Shown in pieces: positions 22,065 through 28,478 of a stretch of 28,478 bases of DNA (positions are counted from its first letter, which is position 1; each line of letters starts with the position of its first letter). The stretch is taken from the NCBI GenBank assembly GCA_946562005.1, contig CAMNVD010000005.1, forward strand, positions 1 through 28,478, in the 5' to 3' direction. The notes under the pieces were generated by a model. The model was not told the DNA's origin. It made no database searches and saw nothing but the letters and a program-made list of their open reading frames with translations. The stretch comes from an uncultured Clostridia bacterium (lineage in GTDB: Bacteria; Bacillota; Dehalobacteriia; UBA4068; JAAVYR01). The position numbers and the translations under genes are program-made.

Positions 22065-22340
22065 ATGGAAATCCTTCAGAAAAAAATACTAGGGAAAAAT
22101 ATAGCTAAAATACGGACAAAGGTAGGGTTAAAGCAAGAGGAGGTTGTTACCAAGCTGCAATTGCTAGGTTCTCCTCTTAGCTGTGATGGCTATGCGAATA
22201 TTGAGACCGGTAGAGCAAATATTTTTGATAGTGACTTGGTAGCATTGCAGCAAATATTTAATGTAGATTTTGCTGAATTTTTCGAGGGTATTCCTACCTC
22301 TCGGAAGCTGCAACACCGTGGCAGAAAAAAGGAAGAATAA
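22065..22340 (+). CDS. XRE-family helix-turn-helix regulator
   Basis: A 91-residue DNA-binding protein. Residues about 10-66 form a Cro/cI-type HTH: LGKNIAKIRTKVGLKQEEVVTKL, then a longer loop LLGSPLSCDG, then YANIETGRANIFDSDLVALQQIFNVDFAEFF. A basic tail (RKLQHRGRKKEE) follows. There is no ligand domain, so it is a minimal repressor. The ribosome binding site is weak (AAAGGGCGG about 13 nt upstream). It opens a short AT-rich cluster of three HTH genes. Confidence 0.82.
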   Translation: MEILQKKILGKNIAKIRTKVGLKQEEVVTKLQLLGSPLSCDGYANIETGRANIFDSDLVALQQIFNVDFAEFFEGIPTSRKLQHRGRKKEE

Positions 22341-22361
22341 TACTCCTCTTTTTTATTATAA

Positions 22362-22381
22362 GCATATTTATGCTAATATGC
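22362..22381. promoter_or_regulatory. Overlapping inverted repeats before the tandem HTH genes
   Basis: AGCATA-TT-TATGCT at 22361-22374 overlaps GCATAT-8 nt-ATATGC at 22362-22381. It is about 60 bp upstream of the first of two paralogous HTH genes and could be their operator. No convincing promoter hexamers were placed. Confidence 0.4.
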
Positions 22382-22437
22382 AATCCTTATCTTTCATTTG
22401 ATAATGTAAGCATAGATTAAAAAAGGGGGTATGTGGA

Positions 22438-22659
22438 GTGCTTAGCTATGGCCCATTATGGAAAACAATGAAAAATAGAAAAATTACTACATATACCCTT
22501 ATTTATAAATTGGGTTTTAGTGCTAATACTATTACTAGTTTGCGGAAAAATAAATCTATTACTTTATATACTGTAGAGCGACTATGTAAGATTTTGGATT
22601 GTACTCCTAACGATATTGTAGAGTTTCTTCCAGATGAAGATGAATCAGGGGATAGATAA
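22438..22659 (+). CDS. Small Cro/cI-type HTH protein (tandem paralog 1)
   Basis: A 73-residue HTH protein of the short Cro/cI-like type: LWKTMKNRKITTYTLIYKLGFSANTITSLRKNKSITLYTVERLCKILDC, then TPNDIVEFLPD. The start is GTG, with AAAAAGGGGGT upstream. The ATG at 22431 runs out of frame into a stop. It is followed 11 bp later by a paralog sharing 47 of 70 aligned residues. The region is visibly AT-richer than the neighbouring metabolic genes, which may mean horizontal acquisition. Confidence 0.82.
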   Translation: MLSYGPLWKTMKNRKITTYTLIYKLGFSANTITSLRKNKSITLYTVERLCKILDCTPNDIVEFLPDEDESGDR

Positions 22660-22670
22660 AGAGGATTTAT

Positions 22671-22883
22671 ATGATAAGTTATGCCCCATTGTGGCGGACA
22701 ATGAAGCAAAAAAATATTACAACATATACTCTTATTTTTAAGGAAGGTTTTAACTCTCATACCATTCATAATCTAAAACATAACCAGTCAATTACAGCAT
22801 ATACCATGGAGCGATTATGCCAAGTATTAGATTGTACGCCCAATGATATTATTGAGTTTCTTCCAGATAAAGATGAAGAATAA
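22671..22883 (+). CDS. Small Cro/cI-type HTH protein (tandem paralog 2)
   Basis: A 70-residue paralog of the preceding gene with the same layout: LWRTMKQKNITTYTLIF, the recognition region HTIHNLKHNQSITAYTMERLC, and CTPNDIIEFLPD. Differences concentrate around the putative recognition helix (SANTITSLRKNK versus NSHTIHNLKHNQ), which suggests different DNA specificities after duplication. The ATG follows AAAGAGGA. A strong terminator follows at once. Confidence 0.82.
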   Translation: MISYAPLWRTMKQKNITTYTLIFKEGFNSHTIHNLKHNQSITAYTMERLCQVLDCTPNDIIEFLPDKDEE

Positions 22884-22921
22884 AAAGCCAAAGAACAAAA
22901 ATAAATGTTCTTTGGCTTTTT
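22884..22921 (+). terminator. Intrinsic terminator after HTH pair
   Basis: AGCCAAAGAACA (22886-22897) pairs with TGTTCTTTGGCT (22906-22917) around an 8-nt loop, flanked by A and T runs. Confidence 0.92.
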
Positions 22922-22922
22922 T

Positions 22923-23005
22923 AGATTCTTCGTCACTTGCGTTCCTCAGAATGACAGTTAGGGGAGAGATTCTTTGACTTCGTTTGCGCTTCGCTCAGAA
23001 TGACA
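22923..23005 (+). repeat. Dispersed repeat, doubled, before the BofA-family gene
   Basis: AGATTCTTCG..CCTCAGAATGACA at 22923-22956 and AGATTCTTTG..CGCTCAGAATGACA at 22967-23005. Both have the orientation of the other copies and carry short insertions in the middle. The rest of 22884-23180 shows no supported ORF. Confidence 0.85.
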
Positions 23006-23180
23006 AAGTGGTGCTACGTTGTATAAGGTATTCTTGACTACTGCTGGCACTTACCCTTTGCTTGGGTTATAGTACGTTTTGCCTGTATGCTTGGTGGCAG
23101 ATTGTTTGGTATATTTTTATGGCTTGTCGCATAGAAATAGACAGAATGTAAAAAGTCTATGGAAACGAAGGGGCGATAAA

Positions 23181-23456
23181 ATGAACCAAGAAATGTTGTT
23201 GTATTTTGGTTTGGGATGTTTGGGACTGGTGCTTTTGGCTGTGGCCTTACGTAACGGGTTAAAAGCGTTTTTTTCTTTGGTGCGGTTAGGCATTAATTTA
23301 GTATTAGGGGTAGGCGGCATGATTTTCTTTAACAGCTTTGCGGCCATTACCGGCATGGCTTTGCCTATCAATCTATTTACTTTATTTTCCACTGGTATTT
23401 TAGGATTACCTGGTGTATTATTACTCATTGCTCTGAAATATTTCTTCACGGTGTAA
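23181..23456 (+). CDS. BofA-family (pro-sigmaK processing inhibitor-like) membrane protein
   Basis: A 91-residue protein of about three hydrophobic segments. The C-terminal pattern LPINLFTLFSTGILGLPGVLLLIALKYFF, including ITGMALPIN and GILGLPG, matches BofA/SigmaK-factor processing regulators. In Bacillus, BofA holds the SpoIVFB protease inactive in the outer forespore membrane. Homologs also occur in organisms with little evidence of sporulation, so the role here is uncertain. I use ATG 23181 with AGGGGCG upstream. An in-frame ATG at 23079 would prepend 34 residues of unrelated character with no ribosome binding site. Confidence 0.8.
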   Translation: MNQEMLLYFGLGCLGLVLLAVALRNGLKAFFSLVRLGINLVLGVGGMIFFNSFAAITGMALPINLFTLFSTGILGLPGVLLLIALKYFFTV

Positions 23457-23528
23457 TTTGGAAGTTTTTCATCTTAATCATCTATATGAAAAAATCAGTG
23501 ATTTTGTTTGAATATCGAAGGAAAACGG

Positions 23529-23557
23529 TTGATAAATTAAAAAAAATAATATATAAT
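23529..23557 (+). promoter_or_regulatory. nifJ promoter
   Basis: TTGATA (23529-23534), a 17-nt spacer and TATAAT (23552-23557). It predicts a leader of nearly 200 nt before nifJ. The whole 23457-23757 interval is A/T-rich and contains no supported ORF. Confidence 0.8.
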
Positions 23558-23565
23558 ATGAAGAA

Positions 23566-23582
23566 CGACGAATATTTCGTCG
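23566..23582. promoter_or_regulatory. Palindrome at the nifJ transcription start
   Basis: CGACGAA-TAT-TTCGTCG, perfect 7-bp arms with a 3-bp centre, starting 8 bp after the -10. It is GC-containing in an otherwise A/T-rich region. It could be a repressor operator or a 5'-end stem in the transcript. It is not a recognisable Rex or CcpA site. Confidence 0.6.
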
Positions 23583-23622
23583 AAGTAATCTATAATTGAT
23601 TAGAGATATTTATATTTATTTT

Positions 23623-23687
23623 GCGGCTTGTCTTATGAAAAACATCTAAGCGACATACTTATTTGGTTTAACGGACAAGCTGTTTTT
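23623..23687 (+). terminator. Leader hairpin with U-run before nifJ (candidate attenuator)
   Basis: GCGGCTTGTC (23623-23632) can pair with GACAAGCTGT (23674-23683) over 10 pairs including G-U pairs, with a 41-nt loop, followed by TTTTATA. It lies within the predicted nifJ leader, 70 bp before the start codon. The large loop makes simple termination uncertain. I found no known riboswitch consensus in it. Confidence 0.4.
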
Positions 23688-23757
23688 ATAAACGGAATGC
23701 GGCGGGCAGAAATGGAATAAATATAAATGCTTGTAAAGAAAAAAGGAGGATTTTACT

Positions 23758-26700
23758 GTGGGCAAAAAAATGCAAACCATGGATGGAAACAAGGCAGCGG
23801 CTTATGTATCTTATGCATTTACAGAAGTAGCAGCCATCTATCCGATTACCCCTTCTTCTACAATGGCAGAGCATATGGATGAATGGAGCGCGCAAGGCAA
23901 AAAAAATATCTTTGGGCAGCCTGTGAAAGTCGTCGAAATGCAATCTGAAGGAGGCGCAGCCGGGGCAATGCATGGTTCTTTGTCCGCTGGTGCGCTGACC
24001 TCCTCTTATACAGCCTCTCAAGGCTTACTTTTGATGATACCGAATATGTATAAAATGGCAGGGGAGTTATTGCCTGGCGTGCTTCACGTAACGGCAAGAA
24101 CTCTTTCCACTCACACTTTGAGCATTTTTGGCGACCACAGTGACGTTATGGCTTGCGCCCAGACTGGTTTTGCCATGCTTGCTTCTGGCAGCGTTCAAGA
24201 ATGTATGGATTTGGCGGGAGTGGCACACCTTGCTGCTATCAAAGGTCGGGTGCCTTTTATGCATTTCTTTGATGGGTTCCGTACCTCTCATGAACAACAA
24301 AAAATCGAAGTCATGGAATATGACGACTTAGCAAAACTGGTAGACTATGAGGCATTACAGAAATTCCGTGAAAATGCCCTGAATCCAGAACACCCAGTGG
24401 TGCGTGGGACTAACCAAAACCCTGATATCTACTTCCAGAGCAGAGAAGCTTGCTCTCCTTTCTATCAAGCGCTGCCTGCAATCGTTGCAGAATACATGGA
24501 AGAAATCAGCAAAATCACTGGCAGAAGCTATCATCCGTTTGACTACTATGGTGCGCCCGACGCTGACCGAGTATTGGTAGCTATGGGGTCTATCTGTGAA
24601 GTAGCGGAACAGGCTGTAGACTATTTAAACAGCTGCGGACAAAAAGTTGGCTTAATCAAAGTACGTCTTTATCGTCCCTTTGCTACAGAATATTTCTTAA
24701 ACGTATTGCCAAAAACGGTGAAAAAGATTGCCGTGATAGACAGACTGAAGACACCTGGTGCCGCAGGAGAACCGCTATACTTAGATGTAGTAGCAGCGTT
24801 GCAAGGTGCAGACGTACAACCGGAAATCGTTGGCGGCCGTTATGGTCTTGCTTCTAAAGACACGGTACCTGGTGATATCGTAGCTGTCTTTGACAACTTA
24901 AATGCTGATAAACCAAAGCATGGTTTTACTATCGCCATTAACGATGATATCTCTTTCACTTCTTTGGAACGGAAAGATGTGCCGGATATGTTACCAAAGA
25001 GCACTATCCAATGTAAATTCTGGGGTTTGGGCTCTGATGGGACGGTAGGCGCCAATAAACAAGCGGTAGACATTATCGGTACTTACACAGATATGTATGC
25101 ACAGGCTTATTTCTCCTATGATTCCAAGAAATCAGGCGGGTTGACTGTGTCTCACTTGCGATTTGGTAACGACCCTATTCATGCGCCATATCTCATTAAT
25201 GCGGCAGACTTCATTAGCTGTAGTAATCGGGCGTATGTACATACCTATGATTTATTGGAAGGGTTGAAACCAGGTGGTGTATTTTTATTAAACACTCGTT
25301 GGTCCCAGGCTGAACTGGAAGAAAAGTTGCCTGATTCCATGAAAAAATACATTGCTGAAAACAATATTCGTTTCTATATTATCAATGCGGTAGATATCGC
25401 TAAAAACTTGGGGCTGGGCAACCGCACTAACATGGTAATGCAAGCGGCTTTCTTTAAGCTTTCTCAAGTGATTCCGGAAGATGTTGCAGTGAAAGCATTG
25501 AAAGACGCCATTGTGAAAGCCTATGGCCGCAAGGGTGAAAAAATCGTCAACATGAACTATCAGGCAGTAGACGCTGGTATGGCTTCTGTGGAAGCAGTAG
25601 AAGTGCCAGCTCACTGGAAAGATATTGTTATCAAAGCTAAGGAAAGTCACTCTGACGATCCATTTATCGAAAACATCTTTAAACCATTAGAAGCTTATAA
25701 AGGGGATACCCTTCCTGTCAGTGCTTTCAAAGGCAGAGAAGATGGTTCTTTCCCATTGGGTGGTTCCAAGCTGGAAAAACGGGGCGTTGCGACTACTGTA
25801 CCAGAATGGCACCCGGAAAACTGTATTCAATGTAATCAATGTTCCTTCATCTGTCCTCATGCTGCTATCCGTCCGTTCTTAATGACAGAAGAAGAAAAAG
25901 CAGCAGCGCCGGAAGGCATGGCAACCATCAAAGCCATCGGCAAAGGATTAGAAGGTATGCAATACCGTATGCAGGTAAGCGCCTTGGATTGCTTGGGCTG
26001 CGGCTGCTGTGTGGTTGTATGTCCTGCTAAGGAAAAGGCTCTCACCATGGAAAACTACGCTAGTCAGGCACCAACAGAGGGGCCAAACTGGGATTATCTC
26101 GTAAATATCCCAATCAAAGACGAATTGGTACCGGCGAACAATGTGAAAAACAGTCAATTCCAACAGCCATTGTTAGAATTCTCTGGCGCTTGTGCTGGTT
26201 GTGGGGAAACGCCTTATGCCAAACTAGTAACCCAATTAGTAGGGGATAGAATGTATATTGCTAACGCTACTGGTTGCTCCTCTATCTGGGGGGCTGCGGT
26301 ACCGGCTATGCCATTCTGCACCAACAAAAACGGTTGTGGTCCGGCTTGGTCCAACAGCTTGTTTGAAGACAATGCTGAATTTGGTTTGGGGATGGCTCTT
26401 GCTGTGAAACAACTGAGACAGCGCCTAGCTGACCTGATGATTCAAGCAAAAGAAAATGGCGTTGATTCTGAAATCGCTGCGGCATTTGATATGTGGCTGG
26501 CGGCACCTGACGACGCTGACAACTCCAAGGCTGCAACCAAGGCAATGTTACCGCTTTTGGAAAAAGCGACCGACCCAATCTTAAAACAAATTTACGAACA
26601 TCGTGACCATTTAGTGAAGAAATCCTTCTGGGCCTTTGGTGGCGACGGTTGGGCATATGATATTGGTTATGGCGGCTTAGACCATGTATTGGCTTCTGGG

Positions 26701-27267
26701 GAAGACATTAATGTGCTGGTATTTGACACGGAAGTCTATTCTAACACCGGCGGTCAATCCTCTAAAGCAACGCCGACGGCGGCAATCGCGAAATTTGCAG
26801 CTTCTGGTAAGCGCACCAAGAAGAAAGACTTGGGGCTAATGGCGATGTCTTACGGCTATGTATATGTAGCCCAAATCGCCATCGGCGCTGATATGGCTCA
26901 TGCTTTGAAAACCATTAAAGAGGCTGAGGCTTATCCAGGTCCGTCCTTGATTATTGCTTATTCTTCTTGTGTAAATCATGGTATTAAGACCGGCATGAGC
27001 ACTTCTATGACAGAAATGAAGAAGGCTGTAGACAGCGGTTATTGGCACTTATACCGTTACAATCCGGCTTTGGCAGAAGAAGGGAAAAATCCATTTAGCT
27101 TGGATTCTAAGGAACCTACCTTGCCAATGAAAGATTTCTTGCTGGGTGAAGTGCGGTATGCATCTCTGGCGCAAATGTATCCGGAAAAAGCGGAAGAATT
27201 ATTCGCAAAAACAGAACAAGATGCGAAACTTAGATATGAAAAATATCGTGGTTTGGCAGGAAAATAA
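23758..27267 (+). CDS. nifJ: Pyruvate:ferredoxin (flavodoxin) oxidoreductase
   Basis: Oxidatively decarboxylates pyruvate to acetyl-CoA and CO2, reducing ferredoxin or flavodoxin; central to anaerobic energy metabolism. The 1169-residue single-chain enzyme has the full domain order. The N-terminal pyruvate-binding domain contains YPITPSSTMAEHMDEW. Then come the CoA and linker domains. Two [4Fe-4S] motifs follow, CIQCNQCSFICP (from residue 689) and CLGCGCCVVVCP (from residue 745), then the proximal-cluster Cys pair in CAGCGETPYAK (812). The TPP site includes GDGWAYDIGYGGLDH and the segment DTEVYSNTGGQSSKATP. The start is GTG after AAGGAGG; an ATG lies four codons later. It has its own promoter, a long leader and a strong terminator. 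Confidence 0.97.
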   Translation: MGKKMQTMDGNKAAAYVSYAFTEVAAIYPITPSSTMAEHMDEWSAQGKKNIFGQPVKVVEMQSEGGAAGAMHGSLSAGALTSSYTASQGLLLMIPNMYKMAGELLPGVLHVTARTLSTHTLSIFGDHSDVMACAQTGFAMLASGSVQECMDLAGVAHLAAIKGRVPFMHFFDGFRTSHEQQKIEVMEYDDLAKLVDYEALQKFRENALNPEHPVVRGTNQNPDIYFQSREACSPFYQALPAIVAEYMEEISKITGRSYHPFDYYGAPDADRVLVAMGSICEVAEQAVDYLNSCGQKVGLIKVRLYRPFATEYFLNVLPKTVKKIAVIDRLKTPGAAGEPLYLDVVAALQGADVQPEIVGGRYGLASKDTVPGDIVAVFDNLNADKPKHGFTIAINDDISFTSLERKDVPDMLPKSTIQCKFWGLGSDGTVGANKQAVDIIGTYTDMYAQAYFSYDSKKSGGLTVSHLRFGNDPIHAPYLINAADFISCSNRAYVHTYDLLEGLKPGGVFLLNTRWSQAELEEKLPDSMKKYIAENNIRFYIINAVDIAKNLGLGNRTNMVMQAAFFKLSQVIPEDVAVKALKDAIVKAYGRKGEKIVNMNYQAVDAGMASVEAVEVPAHWKDIVIKAKESHSDDPFIENIFKPLEAYKGDTLPVSAFKGREDGSFPLGGSKLEKRGVATTVPEWHPENCIQCNQCSFICPHAAIRPFLMTEEEKAAAPEGMATIKAIGKGLEGMQYRMQVSALDCLGCGCCVVVCPAKEKALTMENYASQAPTEGPNWDYLVNIPIKDELVPANNVKNSQFQQPLLEFSGACAGCGETPYAKLVTQLVGDRMYIANATGCSSIWGAAVPAMPFCTNKNGCGPAWSNSLFEDNAEFGLGMALAVKQLRQRLADLMIQAKENGVDSEIAAAFDMWLAAPDDADNSKAATKAMLPLLEKATDPILKQIYEHRDHLVKKSFWAFGGDGWAYDIGYGGLDHVLASGEDINVLVFDTEVYSNTGGQSSKATPTAAIAKFAASGKRTKKKDLGLMAMSYGYVYVAQIAIGADMAHALKTIKEAEAYPGPSLIIAYSSCVNHGIKTGMSTSMTEMKKAVDSGYWHLYRYNPALAEEGKNPFSLDSKEPTLPMKDFLLGEVRYASLAQMYPEKAEELFAKTEQDAKLRYEKYRGLAGK

Positions 27268-27273
27268 CTCAAT

Positions 27274-27321
27274 AAAGGGGCATGGCTATCCTGAAAGATG
27301 GATGGCTATGTCCCTTTTCTT
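27274..27321 (+). terminator. Intrinsic terminator after nifJ
   Basis: Segments 27274-27291 and 27300-27317 can pair over 18 positions, including several G-U pairs, with loop TGAAAGAT, followed by T-rich sequence. It is one of the most stable stems in the window. Confidence 0.9.
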
Positions 27322-27435
27322 TTGCAAAAGAAGAAGATTCTTTGACTTGGTTCTAGGTAACAAGAACGGTGATACTAGGGGAAAGAAAGATTCTATTTGA
27401 ATAAGGAAGATTTTTAGAAAAATGAAAAATAGCTA

Positions 27436-27465
27436 TTGCTTTTAAACCCGGTTTCCAGATAAAAT
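27436..27465 (+). promoter_or_regulatory. Possible promoter of the P-loop ATPase gene
   Basis: TTGCTT (27436-27441), an 18-nt spacer and TAAAAT (27460-27465). The spacer contains a small palindrome AAACC-C-GGTTT (27444-27454). The remainder of 27268-27554 holds the nifJ terminator, a partial copy of the dispersed repeat near 27330 (AAGATTCTTTGACTTGG) and no supported ORF. Confidence 0.5.
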
Positions 27466-27554
27466 AAGATAAGAATAAACGAAAACTTTCATATTAAAAT
27501 AGTTATGAAAAGAAAATTACCCAATCATAAAAATTAGAACAAGAGGTGGTAAGT

Positions 27555-28226
27555 ATGACAGAAAGAAAGGTAGAAGCTTATTTAGGAGAATATGCGTCTG
27601 GCAAAAGTGAGGTAGCGCTGAACCGGGCTTTGGATTTAGCAAAACAAGGAGAAAAGGTAACCTTGGTAGATATGGACTTGGTAGAACCATGCTACTGTGT
27701 ACGCGGGGTGAAATCTATGTTGGCTTCTCGCGGAGTAGATGTGGTAGGACTTGCTACTGATGAAAGTGATGGTATTGACGAGACAGGGGAAACTTATTCT
27801 GAAGAAGCAAAACAAGTATTAGAACGAGATGGAAACATTATCTTTGATGTGGGGTATGGTGCTAGAGGGGTAAATCTTTTGATGAACCATATTCGTTATA
27901 TTGAAAATGACCCGGCTTTGAAACTGATTATGGTATTAAATACAAAACGGCAGATTACCAAAGATGCTGATGCTATTGTAGACTATATAAACCGTTTTTG
28001 GCGGGTAGACGGAATCCTTAGCAATACGCATATGGAAAGTGAAACAACGCCGGAAATCATGCTGGAGGGCTTAGCGATTACCAAAGAGGCAGCTGAGCGT
28101 CTCTCTATTCCAGTCGTGGGGATTGGGGCTAGCCAAAGATTGTTTGAAAACAATCAAGATTTTATTGATAAATTAGATGGATTAGATATTCATTGGTTGC
28201 GGGATTGGATGCCGAAAAGTATCTAA
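27555..28226 (+). CDS. P-loop ATPase of MinD/ParA/CobQ-like type
   Basis: A 223-residue nucleotide-binding protein. The N-terminal P-loop is GEYASGKSE (residues 11-19), of the GxxxxGKS type but without the second Lys of the deviant ParA/MinD motif. VTLVDMDLVEP (switch or Walker A' region), NIIFDVGYGARGVN (Walker B-like) and MVLNTKRQIT follow. SIPVVGIGASQ lies near the C-terminus. The closest general class is SIMIBI P-loop ATPases. The function is unknown. I prefer ATG 27555 after AAGAGGTGG; the GTG at 27546 overlaps that ribosome binding site. It follows nifJ but after a strong terminator, so a joint role is not shown. Confidence 0.72.
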   Translation: MTERKVEAYLGEYASGKSEVALNRALDLAKQGEKVTLVDMDLVEPCYCVRGVKSMLASRGVDVVGLATDESDGIDETGETYSEEAKQVLERDGNIIFDVGYGARGVNLLMNHIRYIENDPALKLIMVLNTKRQITKDADAIVDYINRFWRVDGILSNTHMESETTPEIMLEGLAITKEAAERLSIPVVGIGASQRLFENNQDFIDKLDGLDIHWLRDWMPKSI

Positions 28227-28265
28227 AAAAGAAATAATATGTTTTATAAATGTAGATAAAAAAAG

Positions 28266-28298
28266 AAAAAAGACGGTTTTTACCGTCTTTTTTCTTTT
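28266..28298 (+). terminator. Intrinsic terminator after P-loop ATPase
   Basis: AAAAAAGACGGT (28266-28277) and ACCGTCTTTTTT (28282-28293) form a perfect stem closed by TTTT, followed by more T. Confidence 0.92.
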
Positions 28299-28431
28299 AG
28301 CATAGTAGGAGAGAATGAGAAGAAAAATGCGACAAGATTACAAGCAATAGTTATCAAGGAGGGAGCTTGATACTGTATATAGCGGCTGCTAAAAGCTTTA
28401 AAGAAAAACGAAAAAAAGTTTAAAAAAGTAG

Positions 28432-28461
28432 TTGACAACGTCTTATGAGCTATGGTATATT
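28432..28461 (+). promoter_or_regulatory. Strong promoter with A/T-rich upstream element at window end
   Basis: TTGACA (28432-28437), an 18-nt spacer and TATATT (28456-28461), with A-tracts at 28400-28428 resembling an UP element. No ORF begins in the 17 bases left. Such promoters often drive rRNA or tRNA operons, but the transcribed gene is outside the window. Confidence 0.75.
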
Positions 28462-28478
28462 AATAAAGCTTTCTGAGA

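Noticed and set aside
22326..22355. Terminator after the 22065 HTH gene (AAAAAAGGA..TCCTCTTTTTT)
   Set aside because: The stem is short and needs a bulge, with mostly A-U pairs. It may act weakly, but I would not annotate it.
23079..23180. 34-residue N-terminal extension of the BofA-family protein
   Set aside because: There is no ribosome binding site at 23079, and its sequence is unlike the family. The ATG at 23181 has AGGGGCG at proper spacing.
28355..28424. AAGGAGGGAGC followed by a TTG-started 18-codon ORF (28373-28429 region)
   Set aside because: The spacing between the ribosome binding site-like sequence and TTG is too short. The codons run into the A-tracts of the predicted promoter, and no independent support exists.
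1..28478. CRISPR arrays, tRNA or rRNA genes, transposase genes, prophage modules
   Set aside because: No regularly spaced direct repeats, cloverleaf-like sequences, rRNA segments or transposase/integrase ORFs were seen. The repeats present are scattered singles or doublets.

Overview
The window looks like a chromosomal stretch of an anaerobic, iron-sulfur-rich member of the Bacillota. A 1169-residue pyruvate:ferredoxin oxidoreductase, a radical SAM PflX-like enzyme, FeoAB with its Cys-rich companion, an Fe-S type Rrf2 regulator and a BofA-family protein all fit this. Strong AGGAGG-type ribosome binding sites, GTG/TTG starts and many short-stem U-run terminators agree. I suspect a Negativicutes-type lineage, but that is a guess from gene content, not something proven here.

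Layout. 1-3905: end of an unrecognised gene, an HD-domain hydrolase, then a folate/pantothenate operon (folP with a long N-terminal extension, folB, folK, panC). 3942-4916 (minus): PflX-like radical SAM protein with a 9-bp tandem repeat in its N-terminal codons. 5135-7877: Rrf2 regulator, MATE exporter and MBL-fold hydrolase, apparently one operon from a near-consensus promoter. 7947-8573 (minus): cytidylate-kinase-like protein. 8865-11334: feoA, feoB and the FeoB-associated Cys-rich membrane protein. 11331-14440: methionine ABC importer metN-metI-metQ, preceded by a leader with a Met/Cys-rich 29-codon ORF, an 11-bp candidate antiterminator and an intrinsic terminator. 14566-17296 (minus): Zn/Cd efflux P-type ATPase, a separate HMA metallochaperone and an ArsR/SmtB sensor with a textbook operator and promoter. 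17498-18376: small membrane protein and a Cys-rich ferritin-like protein. 18557-21355: birA, coaX, dusB. 21407-22883: a more AT-rich patch of an unknown helical protein and three small HTH proteins, two of them tandem paralogs. 23181-27267: BofA-family protein and nifJ with a long structured leader. 27555-28226: P-loop ATPase. 28432-28461: strong promoter with an A/T-rich upstream element, running off the window.

The most interesting item is the metNIQ leader. Thirteen of 29 codons in the small ORF specify Met or Cys, including four consecutive AUG codons. The RNA just after that run can pair with the 5' side of a terminator placed directly before metN. This is the arrangement expected of ribosome-mediated transcription attenuation responding to methionine (or sulfur amino acids), rather than a SAM riboswitch or T-box.

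A second theme is a dispersed intergenic repeat (AGATTCTTCGCT..CGCTCAGAATGACA-like). It recurs at four loci, always in the same orientation and often doubled, between metI and metQ, after metQ, inside the metal-efflux operon and before the BofA gene. Several predicted regulatory palindromes (ArsR operator, feoA promoter, HTH cluster, nifJ leader) give concrete testable sites.
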